DNA of 64,000 nucleotides from Bisporella sp. PMI_857 (GCA_021307315.1 JAJSPD010000088.1:110150-174149), one strand, 5' to 3'. Numbered from the stretch's first letter, positions 1 through 11,415 are shown. Numbers and translations are program-made. Notes: generated from the letters alone by a model not told the origin.

Positions 1-748
1 CGACTTCAAAACAACCAAGGTAGCACAGTTCCGACCAGCGTACTGTTGCCTCAGATATATTTAGACATACCACCGAAACCTATTATAGAATACCAATCAA
101 GTCTAAAAATAAATAGAGAAGGAAACGAAGTCTAAAGTGGAAAAAATTTGTGTTCTAGTCTTTACAGTAACAATACATATAAGTTCGTTGATTAGCAGGT
201 ATTGGATCTTTGAGTGCATCGTAACACTACACATACTTCAATGGCAATACCCGTAACTCCTGAAAAAGGAATTTGTGGTCAACCACTTAGCCCTACAAGA
301 ATTGTCATTGATTCCCATATAAAAGATGAGATCGCAATACGTAAATTTTGGATAATGGGAATGCGTGTATCAAAGACACGACGAGTAGATGTTAAACTCA
401 GTACTTCTCGTGGTTTTGGAGCCTGGACATAATTCTGACAAGTCAATAGGGAACACATCCAAATTTAAGCCTTCCCGCTTAAAATACTTCACGCTGCCGC
501 AGACAGGAGGCAACCACAAAATTAAAATGCTCGATGAATTGGGAGATATTAGAGATTTAACTAACACGCTGGAGATAATGGAGATTGACCTTTCATGAAA
601 ATGTACAAGAGCAATATGAAAGCTTTCTAAGACCGAGATGGACCCAAAGCCTCGTTGACATAATGCTTGTAATAATACTCATCCTAGTGCATTGCCTTGA
701 AAGAAGAGAACGAGTGTCTCATTGGCACTTGCATAAATTAGACATAGT
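1..748. other. Gene-free left edge
   Basis: Only short open frames without codon structure or recognisable domains are seen. AT-rich sequence runs up to the TA that flanks the first MITE. Nothing else can be supported. Confidence 0.5.
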
Positions 749-1058
749 TACAGTCAAACCTGGTTATATCGGAACGCTCGGTGCCAAACCAACCTTCCGA
801 TATATAGAGGTTTCCGATATAACGAGGTCTATTATAGCTACCTAAAGCTCGGCGGATCCAAGATTCATTCCGATATACAGTAAAACCTGGCTATAAGCAT
901 GGCTTCCGGACCGAGGGTTGTATGCTTATAGGCCAGGATATGCTTATGTCCAGGTGCACGTGACCGTGGCTTACAATTTACCTCGCATTGTTAGCACAAT
1001 CGGACATACGCAATAAGTTCACTAAAAGTAAAGAACGTCTTTTCACTTCTAAAAGCTC

Positions 1059-2705
1059 TTACTTCTGAAAACAGCTCTCAATCGTACGTTGCTTCCTTGT
1101 CTCGTGCTTTTTGGCTAGATATCGCCGCTCAGCTTGATCAAGTGCTCGTAATGACGCTTCTGATCCATCTTCCTGCCGCATCTCAAACAACTTAAGTATC
1201 TCAAGGACTTTAATAGCTTCAGAGACAGGAATATCAGGATCCTCCCCTTTAACAACTGCATCCTCTGCTGGCTCAACTGTATCCTCTTCGGCTAACCCGT
1301 ATCTCTCTACTACTTGGTGAAAAATCTCATGCTCGTTAGCTACTTCAGTATCCTCCTCGGTTACTTCGCTGCCCAATTGTATAAACTCGTTGACTGAAAT
1401 AGGCTCTGTAATATAAGGAAGTTGTGCAATCTGGGCTTGTAATTCGTCTCGGTCTGGTTGATCTTGACTAGCTATATCTTCTTCGACATGGGCGTCCGGT
1501 CTTCTAATAATTGTAGACTTCCACCAACACTTCTGAATCGATATTGGTGATACGTTATCCCATGCTACCCGTGTCCATTGTATAGCTTTGAGAAGGTGGA
1601 CTGTCTTGTTTGGATTTTTATTAGCTTCGTACTGTCGGAGCATATAAGAAATCCAGAGTCGACGGTATTGTAGCTTAAAGCTAGCGATTATGCCTTGATC
1701 GAGAGGTTGCCAATAGGATGTAGTATTTGGTGGAAGCCATTCGATTCGTACGTTGGCAAGACCTTCTTTTCCACCGACGAGTATTACACCAAGTTCGTGA
1801 CTAGAAAAGTTGTCCAACAAAAGCAAAACTTTCATACACTCTACCCTCATTTTATTGTCCAACCACCTCAGATATTCTTCCGTTATTAGTCCTGTCATCC
1901 ACTTCGTCTTGTTGTACCGATATATAACGCGAAGGAGCTTCTGGTTAATATTCTTAAAATACCGTGGATTCTTTGATTTGCCAATACACCAGACCAGTTC
2001 TTTCTTTCCCGAGGCAGAAACAGTAAAAACGAGTGTAATTCGGTCTTTGTTTTTTTTCCCTCCACTCCCAGCTTGTGTAGCAAGTGTGCGGTCGGGTGTA
2101 AGTTTCCAGAAAAGTCCAGTTTCATCCATATTGAGAACATTATCAGGATCGTATTCCATAATAAGAAGGCGTACTTTCTCTATCTGTGCAATAGCGTCGG
2201 GTTTATCGATTTCTGCAGAGGCCGCTTCTCCATGGTTGACGCATTCTTTGATGTTGAAACGCTTCTGAAAGCCCTGAAGCCAGCCATTAGAGAACTTAGG
2301 CTGTTCTTGCCCCTGATATTGCGGCAAAGCGTTCCATAACTTCGCAGCTTGTTGCTTGAGAAGCTCTCCTGTAATGACTGCTTTCTTCTTCTGCATACGC
2401 TGCTGCCATTCAAACAACGCTGCCTCGAGTTCTGGCCATTCCCCCGCACTTGATCTTTGTGCCTGTAGCGCCAACTTGTCTTTCTTCTTATCGAGATCGT
2501 CGATATAATCGTACTTTTTGGAAAGGATTCGGGAAACCTGGCCCTGATCAAGCTTGTGCCCAGTCTCTTGCCGGAACCAGTTGATCAGGTCATTCTGCTT
2601 GCAAGGGTGCTCCTTATATCGCTTTCGGAGGATTGCGCGTTCACTGTCTGTCACCGCCTTGCGCTTTTGAGGGATACTTGAAGGGGACGACGCGTTTGAG
2701 GCCAT
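1059..2705 (-). CDS. Pogo-family DDE transposase (CENP-B-like)
   Basis: A single uninterrupted 548-residue frame starting at an ATG. The N-terminus (about residues 10-65) is a CENP-B/psq-type helix-turn-helix containing KRYKEHP and WFRQETGH. Residues about 85-160 form the second, Tc5/CENPB-type DNA-binding helix-turn-helix (WLQGFQKRFNIKE). The DDE_1 catalytic domain follows: first Asp in NMDETGLFW, second in LLLLDNFSSHE, third in QPLDQGII. The acidic C-terminus is typical of fungal members. The enzyme would cut and rejoin the element's own ends at TA. It lies centrally between the inverted repeats of its element, and I see no frameshift. Confidence 0.9.
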   Translation of the reverse strand: MASNASSPSSIPQKRKAVTDSERAILRKRYKEHPCKQNDLINWFRQETGHKLDQGQVSRILSKKYDYIDDLDKKKDKLALQAQRSSAGEWPELEAALFEWQQRMQKKKAVITGELLKQQAAKLWNALPQYQGQEQPKFSNGWLQGFQKRFNIKECVNHGEAASAEIDKPDAIAQIEKVRLLIMEYDPDNVLNMDETGLFWKLTPDRTLATQAGSGGKKNKDRITLVFTVSASGKKELVWCIGKSKNPRYFKNINQKLLRVIYRYNKTKWMTGLITEEYLRWLDNKMRVECMKVLLLLDNFSSHELGVILVGGKEGLANVRIEWLPPNTTSYWQPLDQGIIASFKLQYRRLWISYMLRQYEANKNPNKTVHLLKAIQWTRVAWDNVSPISIQKCWWKSTIIRRPDAHVEEDIASQDQPDRDELQAQIAQLPYITEPISVNEFIQLGSEVTEEDTEVANEHEIFHQVVERYGLAEEDTVEPAEDAVVKGEDPDIPVSEAIKVLEILKLFEMRQEDGSEASLRALDQAERRYLAKKHETRKQRTIESCFQK

Positions 2706-2859
2706 ATTTGCTATAGAATAAGGCTTGAGAGTAGAGGACTGATATGCTTAGGTGAGGGAGGTTTTGGTGTTTATTTTGATTCGGAACCGGCCAATCATAA
2801 GCATATGCTTAAAATTAAGGTTATGCTTATAACCCATACAAATTCGCTTGGGACTTATC

Positions 2860-2986
2860 TGTCGGTCCCAACGGTATTGCAATACTTTGTATTGATAGAC
2901 GTTGTTGTTGTTATTCTCCTATCTAAGCGCTAGCTAGTCATACGCCCGGTAAATCATGTGATCTCACTAGTGCCTTAGTACCAACA
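2860..2986. repeat. Solo LTR, family A, with TSD TTATC
   Basis: A 127-bp sequence beginning TGTCGGTCC and ending TACCAACA, flanked by direct repeats TTATC (2855-2859 and 2987-2991). A near-identical copy lies at 34192-34318. TG...CA ends with a 5-bp duplication mark an LTR retrotransposon that has recombined down to one LTR. It sits inside the pogo element, so it is the youngest layer of this nest. Confidence 0.85.
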
Positions 2987-3102
2987 TTATCGCTGCATGC
3001 TTATTGGTCAGGATATGTTTATCTCCAATATGCTTATAGCCAGGTTTTACTGTACAGAGGTTTCCGATATAACGAGTTCCGATATAACCAGGTTTGACTG
3101 TA

Positions 3103-3664
3103 TACGCTCTACACATATCAGTAACTTATTGAAGATAGAGTTGAATAAACGTTTCGAAATGGCTGATACACAATATAGTTAAATGTTCTGGGAACCGAAA
3201 ACATTCGTAGGAATGCTAGCCGAAATATTATTGGCTGTTGACAGCGTGATGTGGCTGTGCCGTGCAGATTCATCCAGACTGAGCGAGTTAGATCTTCACT
3301 ACCGCCGCGACTTGATTCGATCTGATGTCCCTTTGTTTGAAGCTAAGGCAGACATCCCCACCTGAAACAAGATTGGGATGCAGACATAGCGCCTGCGCCG
3401 AATGGACCACTAGGACTTTCTAATAATGATGACCTGCACTGGCGTCCAGGCTGCTCACCTTTTGGACCTATATTCCCCGAAATTACTTCATGCACGTCCG
3501 AGAAGATGACAGGCACCAAGGTGGAGTTAGTCCACTTTTAATGTCTGTTTGACGTGATGACAAGGAGGTTCGCATTGGCGAGACTTGGGCTAGTATGTGC
3601 ACGGCTACAAGGATACCTTGTTCTTTCCCCCACCCATCGCGCTTGTACCCGAATGCTTATTTTA
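3103..3664. other. Intergenic, no gene seen
   Basis: No frame of convincing length or composition; short open stretches start with non-ATG codons. It ends at the 12-bp repeat next to the LINE copy. Confidence 0.4.
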
Positions 3665-3676
3665 ACGTCCGCACAG
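3665..3676 (-). repeat. Half of a split LINE target duplication
   Basis: On the minus strand this reads CTGTGCGGACGT directly after the ACTACTACTA tail of the left LINE copy. The same 12 bases occur at 11509-11520, just 5' of the right copy rather than on the other side of this one. Confidence 0.6.
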
Positions 3677-5242
3677 TAGTAGTAGTAATTTCATTAACGC
3701 CGGGGAAGCAAGTCCCAGAGTCACAGTCGAAGATCCGCTAAGCCTATTCTAGCTACGTCCAAACTCAGTTCTAAGCCCAAAACAGCAATACCTAAACACA
3801 CTCCCTAAACTGTTCTCTACACGCGTTTTCCGTTCCGTAAAAATTTGTCTTACCTATCCTATCCCCATTCTATAGCCCGTAGCCCGTAGACAACAAAGAC
3901 CTCTCTCTTGCACCTAATAATCCTCCACAAATGTCGAGTCGGTGCAAAGTAAATCATCCTATAATAGACCGAAATAGCTAACCACCCAGATGCCGGCAAC
4001 TGCATGCGGTGGTAGAGGGGTTGTGTTGGATTGAAAATAGGCTAGAATAGATCGCATTAGTCGTACGAATGCAATGGTGATGGCCGTAAATTGGCAAGCT
4101 CCCGTCGGTAAACTGGACACCTCGGGTCAGTAGCCTTGTGGGCACCCTTTCCACCGCATGGTGCGCACTTAAAGGTCGTCGAGGTGCATGTCGATGCGGT
4201 ATGCCCTGGGAGTGCACACTGTCCACAGATTGGAGCCGGCACTCGGCAACGGTAGTGTAAGTGGCCGTAAAGGTGGCAACGATAGCATCGTGCAGGTTGA
4301 CGGCCGAGAGCAAACGGGCGAGTGTATGCGCACTCCCCGTTTGCCAAAGTAACTGTCATCTTTGCCAAAAGCTGATCAACCTCCTCCTTCGTGTCCAAAT
4401 ATACAACCATCGAGCGATACTCCTTGTCAATCGACACATTTCCAGGCCATCGCATCTTATGAACCTTGACCCCATTTAGCTGACCGAAAACCGAACAACC
4501 ATCTCATCTACCGCTGCTCCATGATATGCTCTGTCAACCCTCATTGGATGCCACTGTTCTCCGTACAGCGTTCCCCTATCAAAGTGTGTCCTAACCCAAA
4601 TGTCATCCTTCCGTACGTTGTCGACGTCCTTACCGTGGAAGAGAAGCCGGTCCCGGCCATTCCCCTTAGAATTGACTCCTAAGCACGTTATGTCCCTCGC
4701 CTTTAGAGCCTCATTCACACGTCTGCGCACGGCGCCTGCGTTTCCCTCCTTGATCTCCGGGATCATCACTCGACCGAGGTCAAGTCCAATCCCCGGGATC
4801 CGACCTGGGGCTATCGATGGCGGTGGAGATGATGGAGGTGACGGCGGGGGTGGAGGGCCTGTAGGGGGAGATGTATTGACTCGTGGGAGAAGTTCATTTC
4901 GTATAAGCTCTTCTAAGGTTTCGATGCGTTTCTCCGCCTTCTCTGCCCTGTGCTCTGCGGCTGCGAGGGCAGTTTCGACTCGTGTAAGGAGGGCTTCAAT
5001 ATGTGCCCATCGGTCAGTATCCAGTGGGGCTGGTGCTGGTTGAGATGTCGTAGCTTTCGTAGAACTGTTGACCTTTTTCGCATGTGGCGGTGAACTGGGT
5101 TCGAAGGGCTGTGTGCGCTTCAAAGGACGTCCACGGGCGCTCGTAGTTTGGGCTGTAATCGACTCATCGCCATTCATTTCGTCAAACAATTCGAATGAAT
5201 TGCCTTTCGGTTGTTCAAGTTGTTCTTGCTGTGCTTTGGCAT
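3677..5242 (-). mobile_element. Tad-like LINE, ORF1-only copy (left)
   Basis: Minus-strand copy, about 1.57 kb, of the element also present at 11521-13084 on the plus strand. It carries ORF1, then a 3' region ending GGCGTTAATGAAATTACTACTACTA in two pieces (a TAA/CTA-rich tail typical of fungal Tad-clade LINEs). There is no reverse transcriptase/endonuclease ORF2 between ORF1 and the 3' tail. Both copies start at the same place, the ORF1 ATG region. Near-identity with the right copy shows recent duplication. Confidence 0.75.
4057..5242 (-). pseudogene. LINE ORF1 (Gag-like), broken
   Basis: Same product as the right copy (see 11532-12718): proline-rich N-terminus, a coiled coil, an RRM-like middle and a CCHC zinc-knuckle C-terminus. 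The ATG is at 5242-5240. One A of an AAAA run near 5205 is missing relative to the right copy, shifting the frame soon after the start. The middle part reads open from 5189 to 4476 and the zinc-knuckle part from 4455 to 4057, with a second frame change between them shared with the other copies. It probably yields no full ORF1 protein. Confidence 0.75.
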
Positions 5243-6284
5243 TTTCTCCTCTTGGGTCTCAGGCGTAAGTGCGATGATGCGAATGTGATTTTCTGATAAA
5301 AGGGGTTTAGGGTGCCTAGGAGTAGCCACGGAACATAAGTTATAAAAAAATTATAGGAGATATTGAGGCGTGCACAGATTTTAAGATGCTTAAAGTATCA
5401 ATTTTTTTTCGGCACGCATGGTTTTTCGGCACGCAGGGAGGACATTATGAGTGGCCGAATTGAAATTTGGTCTGCAAATCAAACAACGTTATCATCATGC
5501 ATGTCGGCTTTAGAATCCCTAATACAGCATCATATTGTATCTTTTCAAAAGCAAGATAGGAATTCATCGATCTATATTAAACTCGTAATATATATAGCTG
5601 ATTAGAGTATCTCACACACCTTGGCCGTGAAACATGCTATGGTGAGGTGATGGAGCGTCTGAACGCCATGAACGCCGGCGACTAGCCATTTCATAATCTT
5701 CGAATTTGTCTAATTTCCACCTTCCCAGACAATCGCAATAGAATCTATCCCACCTCTTCCTAGGCTTTGGGGGTGTATCACCCGCCGACGGCGAGCCTAT
5801 AGAGCTCCAACGGAAAGGTAAACAAAGCATATTGTAATCTCAGCCATCAAGTATTGGTGATATCTACAGAATTGTTGTAACTTGTATTGAAATTAGTGAG
5901 TTGTAAGGCAGTGTGCGATTGCAACCTAGCAACAGACTATACTGCAGATCTTTAACTTTTGCAGTATATATGATATTCAACGCTGACGGACGTCACCATT
6001 CAATAAACTGCTCAGAAGGGTCACCTTTCATATTGTTGTATGTAGTTGATATCACCTGACCGCACGTGGAATTGTAGGCCCCACTACTATCACCAACCTC
6101 ATAGAACCGTAGCTGTAGAACCTCTAATCAATCAATCAATCACTTCCATACCAGTCTACAATAGCAAGAACGCAGCCACAGATGCTACGTCTTTTGCCAC
6201 GTAGAAGGTATACCGACACATATCAGGGATCTAACAAACATTGACTTGAGCAGCTATTCAGAGGCACTATACTGTACCAACTAT
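5243..6284. other. Intergenic, no gene seen
   Basis: AT-rich, with a short motif (TTTTTCGGCACGCAGGG around 5426-5445) that recurs near 14650-14670. This suggests decayed repeat sequence. No supported gene. Confidence 0.4.
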
Positions 6285-6287
6285 GTA

Positions 6288-6444
6288 CGAAAGGGGGTTG
6301 TCAGTGGGTCTCGTCCACCGTTGTAAGGCGGTGAGGCAGCCTTGCCATAGGACAGTGTTCAAAAGTCTGGTTTTCCCCAGAAACTTCCTGAATTGGTGAG
6401 GCAGAATCTAAGGGTGGACGAGACCCACTTTCAACCCCCTTTCG
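6288..6444. mobile_element. Short MITE with TA duplication
   Basis: Inverted ends of about 32 bp with two mismatches, starting CGAAAGGGGGTTG and containing GTGGGTCTCGTCCACC. TA lies on both sides (6286-6287, 6445-6446). At 157 bp with no coding capacity, it fits a mariner-type MITE. Confidence 0.75.
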
Positions 6445-6479
6445 TACAATCATAGAATTAGATACTGTAATTTACAGTA

Positions 6480-6790
6480 CAGTAGTATTCGAAATCGGCT
6501 TCAGTCCCCGCTCAATGATTTTAATATTTGCGCCACAGTTCTGAGACGAACTAGTACTACCATGGCTAGCCAAACATGATGACCTGCATTAATTTTCTTC
6601 CCCTGCTCTGAGGACTTTGCACTTACAGCGGCAAAACGTCGGCGTCAGAGAGCATGAAGTGGATGACAGGGGTAGACTAATGCAGGTCATCATGCTTGGC
6701 TAGCCAAAATTGGTGCTAGTTTGTCTTAGAACTGTGGTGCAAATATTAAAATCATTGAGTGAGGGCTGAAGCCGATTTCGAACACTGCTG
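6480..6790. mobile_element. MITE with long inverted repeats (CAGTAG family)
   Basis: 311 bp with imperfect inverted repeats of about 110 bp. The left arm starts CAGTAGTATTCGAAATCGG and the right arm ends CCGATTTCGAACACTGCTG. TA flanks at 6478-6479 and 6791-6792. The arms would form a long hairpin. The CAGTAG start is shared with the MITEs at 54322 and 54508. Confidence 0.85.
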
Positions 6791-6833
6791 TATAAGAATT
6801 TAAAGTAACTAGCTGTAAGGAATAATAATTTAG

Positions 6834-7383
6834 CAGAAGAAACTGTTTATATGAAAACTCCTTATATGAAAAACCTCTAGATATGGGAATGAAAGCCCGG
6901 AACAGTCGATTTTATAGTGGGTAGATGGGAAAACCTCTTTAAAAGCATATGGGAATGAGATACAAGCTTTTTTGGTGCATCCCCATATAAGAATGTGGTG
7001 GGGCCTAAGTTCCTGTTCCCAAATAAGTTATTATATGATTGTCAACACCCCTTAATTGAACCGAAATAACTTTGTTTTGACCTTTCTAAGCTTCATTATG
7101 CCTTATCTACGAGCTAGAGAACCAATTATTCCAGGTGTACCAATCGCAGCACAGCCTAGAAGTCGAAGGCGTCGTAATCCTACAAATGAAGAGAAATATG
7201 GCCTTCGATATCTACGGAACTCTGAATTGCAAGGCCGCAGACGGTTTTGGTGTATATACCACTAGAAAATGCTTTTAGAACGCAATATAATCTTGCTTAC
7301 ATAAGACCTCTTTACATGGGAAACCCCTATATATGGGAATCAGGATTTGGAACCAAGCGTTCGCGTATAAACAGTTTCGACTG
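6834..7383. mobile_element. Degenerate pogo-like element, possible
   Basis: The right end reads TATAAACAGTTTCGACTG followed by TA. The left side has a weaker inverted match (AGAAACTGTTTATA). Repeated GGGAA and CTCTTTA motifs near both ends look like subterminal repeats. A 69-codon frame at 7056-7265 holds a basic stretch (RSRRRR) but no domain. The left boundary is uncertain. Confidence 0.4.
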
Positions 7384-7678
7384 TAGTCACAATTCAAATC
7401 AGACATTCGGCCATTGAAATAATGTGTCTTCGATTAAGATTGCTATGTGCCAAATTCACATTTTCTTGTAAATAATTGCCAGCATGAATGATTAAAATTT
7501 CACAAAACCATACGACTAAACAAAAGAAATACAACCAACAAAGAGAGATATGAAACAAAATAGAGAAGCAATTTCTATGAAACTTGCGAAGCAAAGTCAA
7601 AGGGGGGAGTAGTACTTAGCCAACCGACTGATACCAACCTCAAGCCCGAGCCCTTACCTTCCGGGGATGTCAAGAAAC

Positions 7679-9180
7679 TCAAGTCGTCTCCGTGGACGGT
7701 AACACAGTATCCGAAACTTTCCTGTTTTCCGGCTCAGGGCTGTGATCAATTGATTCCAGAGCCCGAGGTGGAGAGAGATCTCGTTGAGTATGATCGTCCA
7801 TACCAGCAGTCTGCTCCCTGACTGGTCTCTTGTCTCCTCCAATAGTTTCCAAGTCGACGGATCGGCCTGTCTCTATATCCAACAGGTATCTCTTCAATTG
7901 TCTTTCTGCAAAGCCAATAGCAATGTCCGCGGCTTTCTGCGGAGACCTGCTAGCAACCTTCGCCCACGAAGTTCGAGGTAGTAGCCAGAATTGACCTGAT
8001 TCTTTCTTACCCCATAGCCACATACGAGGGTGGGTCGGCTTGCTGGTTGGATCTCCGGGCTTGGACTTAACAGGCCGGAGTCCGTGGCGGATATTGTATT
8101 GTGCTGTGAAAGTATCACTATCGCCCCTAAATGCAACTCCCTCTATGTTGTTGGCTTCAGCAGGAGATAGCTTCAAGGGTCGGAGGTCTTTAAACTCATC
8201 AGCGGTATCCCATTGTGTCTGGTCAACAGCATTCTTTGGCACCATTCGGTAGACAGCAGCTTTCGGGCGACCAATTTCTACCAAGGCATGGGAACTCATG
8301 CCAGAGGTTTGTTTGGCTAGGACCTTGCCATTTGCAATTTCATCTGTCTCAATCTCCTCTGATTCACTGTTGAGCCGAGCAAATTCCAACGCGGCCGAAG
8401 CTCTTTTGTATGCGTCGCGGGCTCTTTCTAGATTTTTGGCCTCCCTTCGCTGTTCAGGTAATGTTAGCTTAAGAAATTCCTCCAATAGTTTCTTAGCATT
8501 GTCTTCGGCTTCTTCTTTTTGGGTTTCTAGTTCTTTGAAGTCTGAAACGTTCAATTCCTCCAATTTTGCGGTGATTTGTGCCAGCCAATCATCGTTATCG
8601 TTCTTTACCTCTGGATCTTGAGAACTTTGATTAGAAGCCGGAGTATCGGCACTCGAGTCTCCTGGAGACGTGTTGGATGATGTATCTTGCTCCTGCTATT
8701 GGTCAGTGTAATTTTCTGGAAGCTCTGAAGATGTAAGCCTACACTGGTGCCTCCCGTTTCTGGGGTTTCAATGTTAGGTGTACCTCCGGCTGGACTGTCG
8801 TTGGAGGCTGCCACTTGATCCTAGATCCGTCAGTCTAGTTACGTTAGAGATATAAATTATTGACCCACATTGGCACCACCGTCGGTACTTCCGGTTGTTG
8901 CGGCAGGGATACTTTCCAAAGCGATAAAATCTTCTGCTTTCAATTTTGGATCCCCTGAAGATTTTTCTAGGTCGATTTGGGAGCCGCCATCTACGTCCAT
9001 TGCATTGACCTCGGCCTCTTCTGCTTCAAGAGCCTTCTTGGCGGCATCTTTTTCTTCTTCAGTGGTGAATTCTTTCTTCTCAAACGCGGCTTTCTCATCA
9101 TCAAGCTGCTTCCGTCGCTCGCTTTTGCCCAATGGATTCATCCTGTTTTTGTTGGTAATTTCTTTGTTGACTGGCCCCAT
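7679..9180 (-). CDS. Hypothetical coiled-coil protein, three exons
   Basis: Proposed exons on the minus strand: 9180-8869, 8820-8743 and 8695-7679. Introns: 8868-8821 (48 bp, CTAAC branch site, ends CTAG) and 8742-8696 (47 bp, starts GTAGGC, CTGAC branch site, ends ATAG). All joints are phase 0, giving about 468 residues. The first exon is charged and helical (KSERRKQLDDEKAAFEKKEF). The centre is coiled coil (about residues 150-210). The C-terminal half contains a tryptophan-rich globular stretch with RMWLWGKKESGQFWLLPR. I do not recognise the family. The first donor (GTGGGT) is weak; an alternative joint is possible. Confidence 0.6.
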
Positions 9181-9675
9181 TTTATTTGCCAGAAGTAATT
9201 CGTTTTTAATTGGTTTTTATTATGCGTCAAGTGTATTTAAAGATGCGAATGCTTTATGGTACGGACTTTCAGATAATTCATCTGAGTTTGCTTTATATAT
9301 TTAATACTTACTCCATCTACAAGGGATTATATAACTTCTTGGTCCTTGAATTGAGCTTATTCTTAGCAATTTCAAATTGTGATGACGATGCACTCTTCAA
9401 ATGTACTAAGAATAATATAGTTCTATAATTAGAGAAGTTTTATTGATACGAAAGGTGACACTTTGGCGAAGTAGATTCTGATGACAGAGGATTAGTCGAA
9501 GGTAATCATTAAAGGCATAAATTTAGAATCAAATTTCTGAGAGAAATAGCATAGTTCGCAAGCTATTCTAAGAGCTATGGTAACCTTATACGAGTACTCA
9601 ACCGCGGTCAGATATGCTTCTATGTAATATGAAGTAGCGCCTCTGAAAAACAATAATTGAAGGGGCACTTCAAAT
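9181..9675. other. Intergenic between divergent genes
   Basis: AT-rich stretch between the coiled-coil gene (minus) and the membrane-protein gene (plus). It probably holds both promoters; no individual site can be assigned. Confidence 0.35.
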
Positions 9676-10423
9676 ATGGTAGGTAATGAAAATCAACGGC
9701 TCGAGAAAGGAGACTGGGTTCCTTACATCGCCCATGATAATGGATCCCAACCAACTTATAGCAATAGCCCGCATCTGCAACGGGCCATCAGAGTGAAGGC
9801 AGAGGATATCCCAATACCAAGCATTGAAGATGCTCCATCGTGCGGACCACCCCATTTTTTCTTCGTTCTGCCAAAGTTACACGCCATTCGACTGTGCGTT
9901 AGAATTCTCGCAATCCTGGTAACAGTTACAGCCGTTGTTTTGATTCTGGTAGCTATTGCTTTGTACAACAAGGCTAAAGCGCACGTGTTGACATTCCTGT
10001 GTATTGGACGTACTGATTGTTTTATAGGTTATCAGGTCACCTTTTAGATCGAGCCGACAATGGAAATCCGGCTTCTCCACCGGTCACTAACTTTCCATGC
10101 GTCGTTTTTGCTTCAGTTGGGGCGATGAATATAGGCATCGGAATTGGAGCTTTCGTGCTTGTTTGTATATCAAAGAAGGTCCGCACCCTGCTTTCTGTTA
10201 TGCAAAGTGGCTTTATGGTCTTACGGTTGCTTAGATGCGCGTTGTTTCCAATATCAGCAACGCAGTATTCGTCATAGTTTCCGCTATTGGGTTTGGGACG
10301 GCAATGGGAGCCTGCAATTTGTTGAAACAGAAATCAGTGCTTGAAAATGATCTTTGGTCAGTTTCCATTAATAATATTACTGTGGTATGGAGCTCAAGCA
10401 ATTTACAGGCAATGGGCATGTAA
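9676..10423 (+). CDS. Small membrane protein, three exons
   Basis: Proposed exons 9676-9986, 10028-10178 and 10235-10423, giving 216 residues and ending in TAA. Introns are 41 bp (ends TTTATAG) and 56 bp (ends TTGCTTAG). The soluble N-terminus of about 75 residues precedes three hydrophobic helices: VRILAILVTVTAVVLILVAI, then FASVGAMNIGIGIGAFVLVC, then NAVFVIVSAIGFGTAMGACN. The arrangement is consistent with a small fungal integral membrane protein, perhaps MARVEL-like, but no family is recognised. The donors (GTTGAC, GTCCGC) are non-consensus, so the model needs transcript support or the gene may be decaying. Confidence 0.5.
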
Positions 10424-11128
10424 CAAGGAGCATGCCGGCGATACTGACCCGGGTAAGTCCCAATGAATCCTCATGATCGAAGATCTGTTAACAGATCACA
10501 GGACTAAATTTCCATCGTGTTTGCTCAATAATCAATTTGTCATGGCATTTTGGAGTTGTACAGGTTGCTATTGAGTTATTAGTAATTCTTTTGTCTAGTA
10601 TTTGTTGGATACTGCTTCAGTGGCAGATTTTGGTTCGATATGGATGTGTGAGGAGATGCTTCTAAAGGTTTGATGAAGTTGACACGGAGAGCACAGCAGC
10701 GGCAAGGTAAACTCTAGAAACGCACAATTCTTATTTGCGAAACTATTTAACGAAATGAACAAAGAGAGCGAAAAGTAGAATTAACTTAGTGCCGTTTACA
10801 TTCCACTATCTCCTGCACGGAAAAAAGTCGGGTGTCCAAGTTTTATATAGGTTCGGCATCCTCTACGAGTAAATCAGTAAAGCAAGCAGTTTTACAGTAT
10901 CTTGTCACGGGCGATGCCAAACCTAGCCCTCAACAGCATGATCAGCTTCATGGGGTGGATAGTGCTAGCGGAATATCTTGAGATTAGTCCAGGTTCCAGT
11001 GTAGCCAGTAGTGTGGCCGTAATAATACCACGGCGTAAATTACGGTACGGTACGGTATAATACGGTACGGTAAGCCGTAATGGTACAACTTTCAGAATAC
11101 GCACTGATGAGTCAAAACACGCCATAAC
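10424..11128. other. Intergenic, no gene seen
   Basis: No supported frame. A short run of overlapping TACGGTACGGTA repeats lies around 11040-11080. Confidence 0.4.
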
Positions 11129-11329
11129 TGTAAGGTGCTGGAGTAGTGTGGCACAAATCAACTCATATTGAACAAAGACTAATCTCTACCCTTTATACTA
11201 CGTCCCGAGTCCCCTACTTATACCCTCCGAACCCCTGGCGGCTCCCTACGTGCCCATACATGCCAAGTCTCAGTGCCTTTACCGAGCCCCTTCATTGCCC
11301 CTCAGCACGTGACATCCTGGCACCTGACA
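11129..11329 (+). repeat. LTR family B copy, no TSD
   Basis: 201 bp starting TGTAAGGTGCTGGAG and ending GGCACCTGACA (short inverted ends). A second copy of 203 bp is at 45445-45647. The flanking pentamers differ (ATAAC and GTAGA), and a piece of LTR family C follows directly. It looks like a product of recombination between elements rather than a simple insertion. Confidence 0.65.
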
Positions 11330-11415
11330 GTAGACCTATAGGGCAATCACTATCAGCCTATTGTACGCACTCCCATATGCCTCTATTCTAGCCCGTGATT
11401 CCTTGTGTCGTAACA
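11330..11415 (+). repeat. Truncated LTR family C, 3' part
   Basis: Matches the right-hand portion of the LTR at 53057-53306 (GTAGACCTATA...CCCATATGCCTCTATTC...GTCGTAACA). The left half is missing at the junction with LTR family B. Confidence 0.6.

Larger units (their letters stand above)
878..3052 (-). mobile_element. Pogo/Tigger-type DNA transposon
   Basis: Perfect 23-bp terminal inverted repeats begin CAGTAAAACCTGGCTATAAG. A TA duplication lies at 876-877 and 3053-3054. The element holds one long transposase frame on the minus strand. It interrupts the surrounding MITE and is itself interrupted by a 127-bp solo LTR at 2860-2986, downstream of which the right end resumes. Without the LTR it is about 2.04 kb, normal for the superfamily. 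Intact ends and an intact frame suggest recent activity. Confidence 0.9.
751..3100. mobile_element. TA-flanked MITE, split by a pogo element
   Basis: The outer ends are perfect inverted repeats of about 24 bp starting CAGTCAAACCTGGTTATATC, flanked by TA at 749-750 and 3101-3102. Removing the inner insertion (878-3052 plus one TA) leaves about 173 bp, with internal copies of a TTTCCGATATAACGAG motif. The size, TA duplication and lack of coding capacity indicate a non-autonomous Tc1/mariner/pogo-type MITE. Its ends resemble those of the inserted element (CAGTaAAACCTGGcTATA), so the two may share a transposase family; that is inference. Confidence 0.85.

Noticed and set aside
4600..5043. 147-codon frame opposite LINE ORF1 (also at 11732-12175)
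   Set aside because: Exact antisense of the ORF1 proline-rich and coiled-coil part, with no domain of its own.
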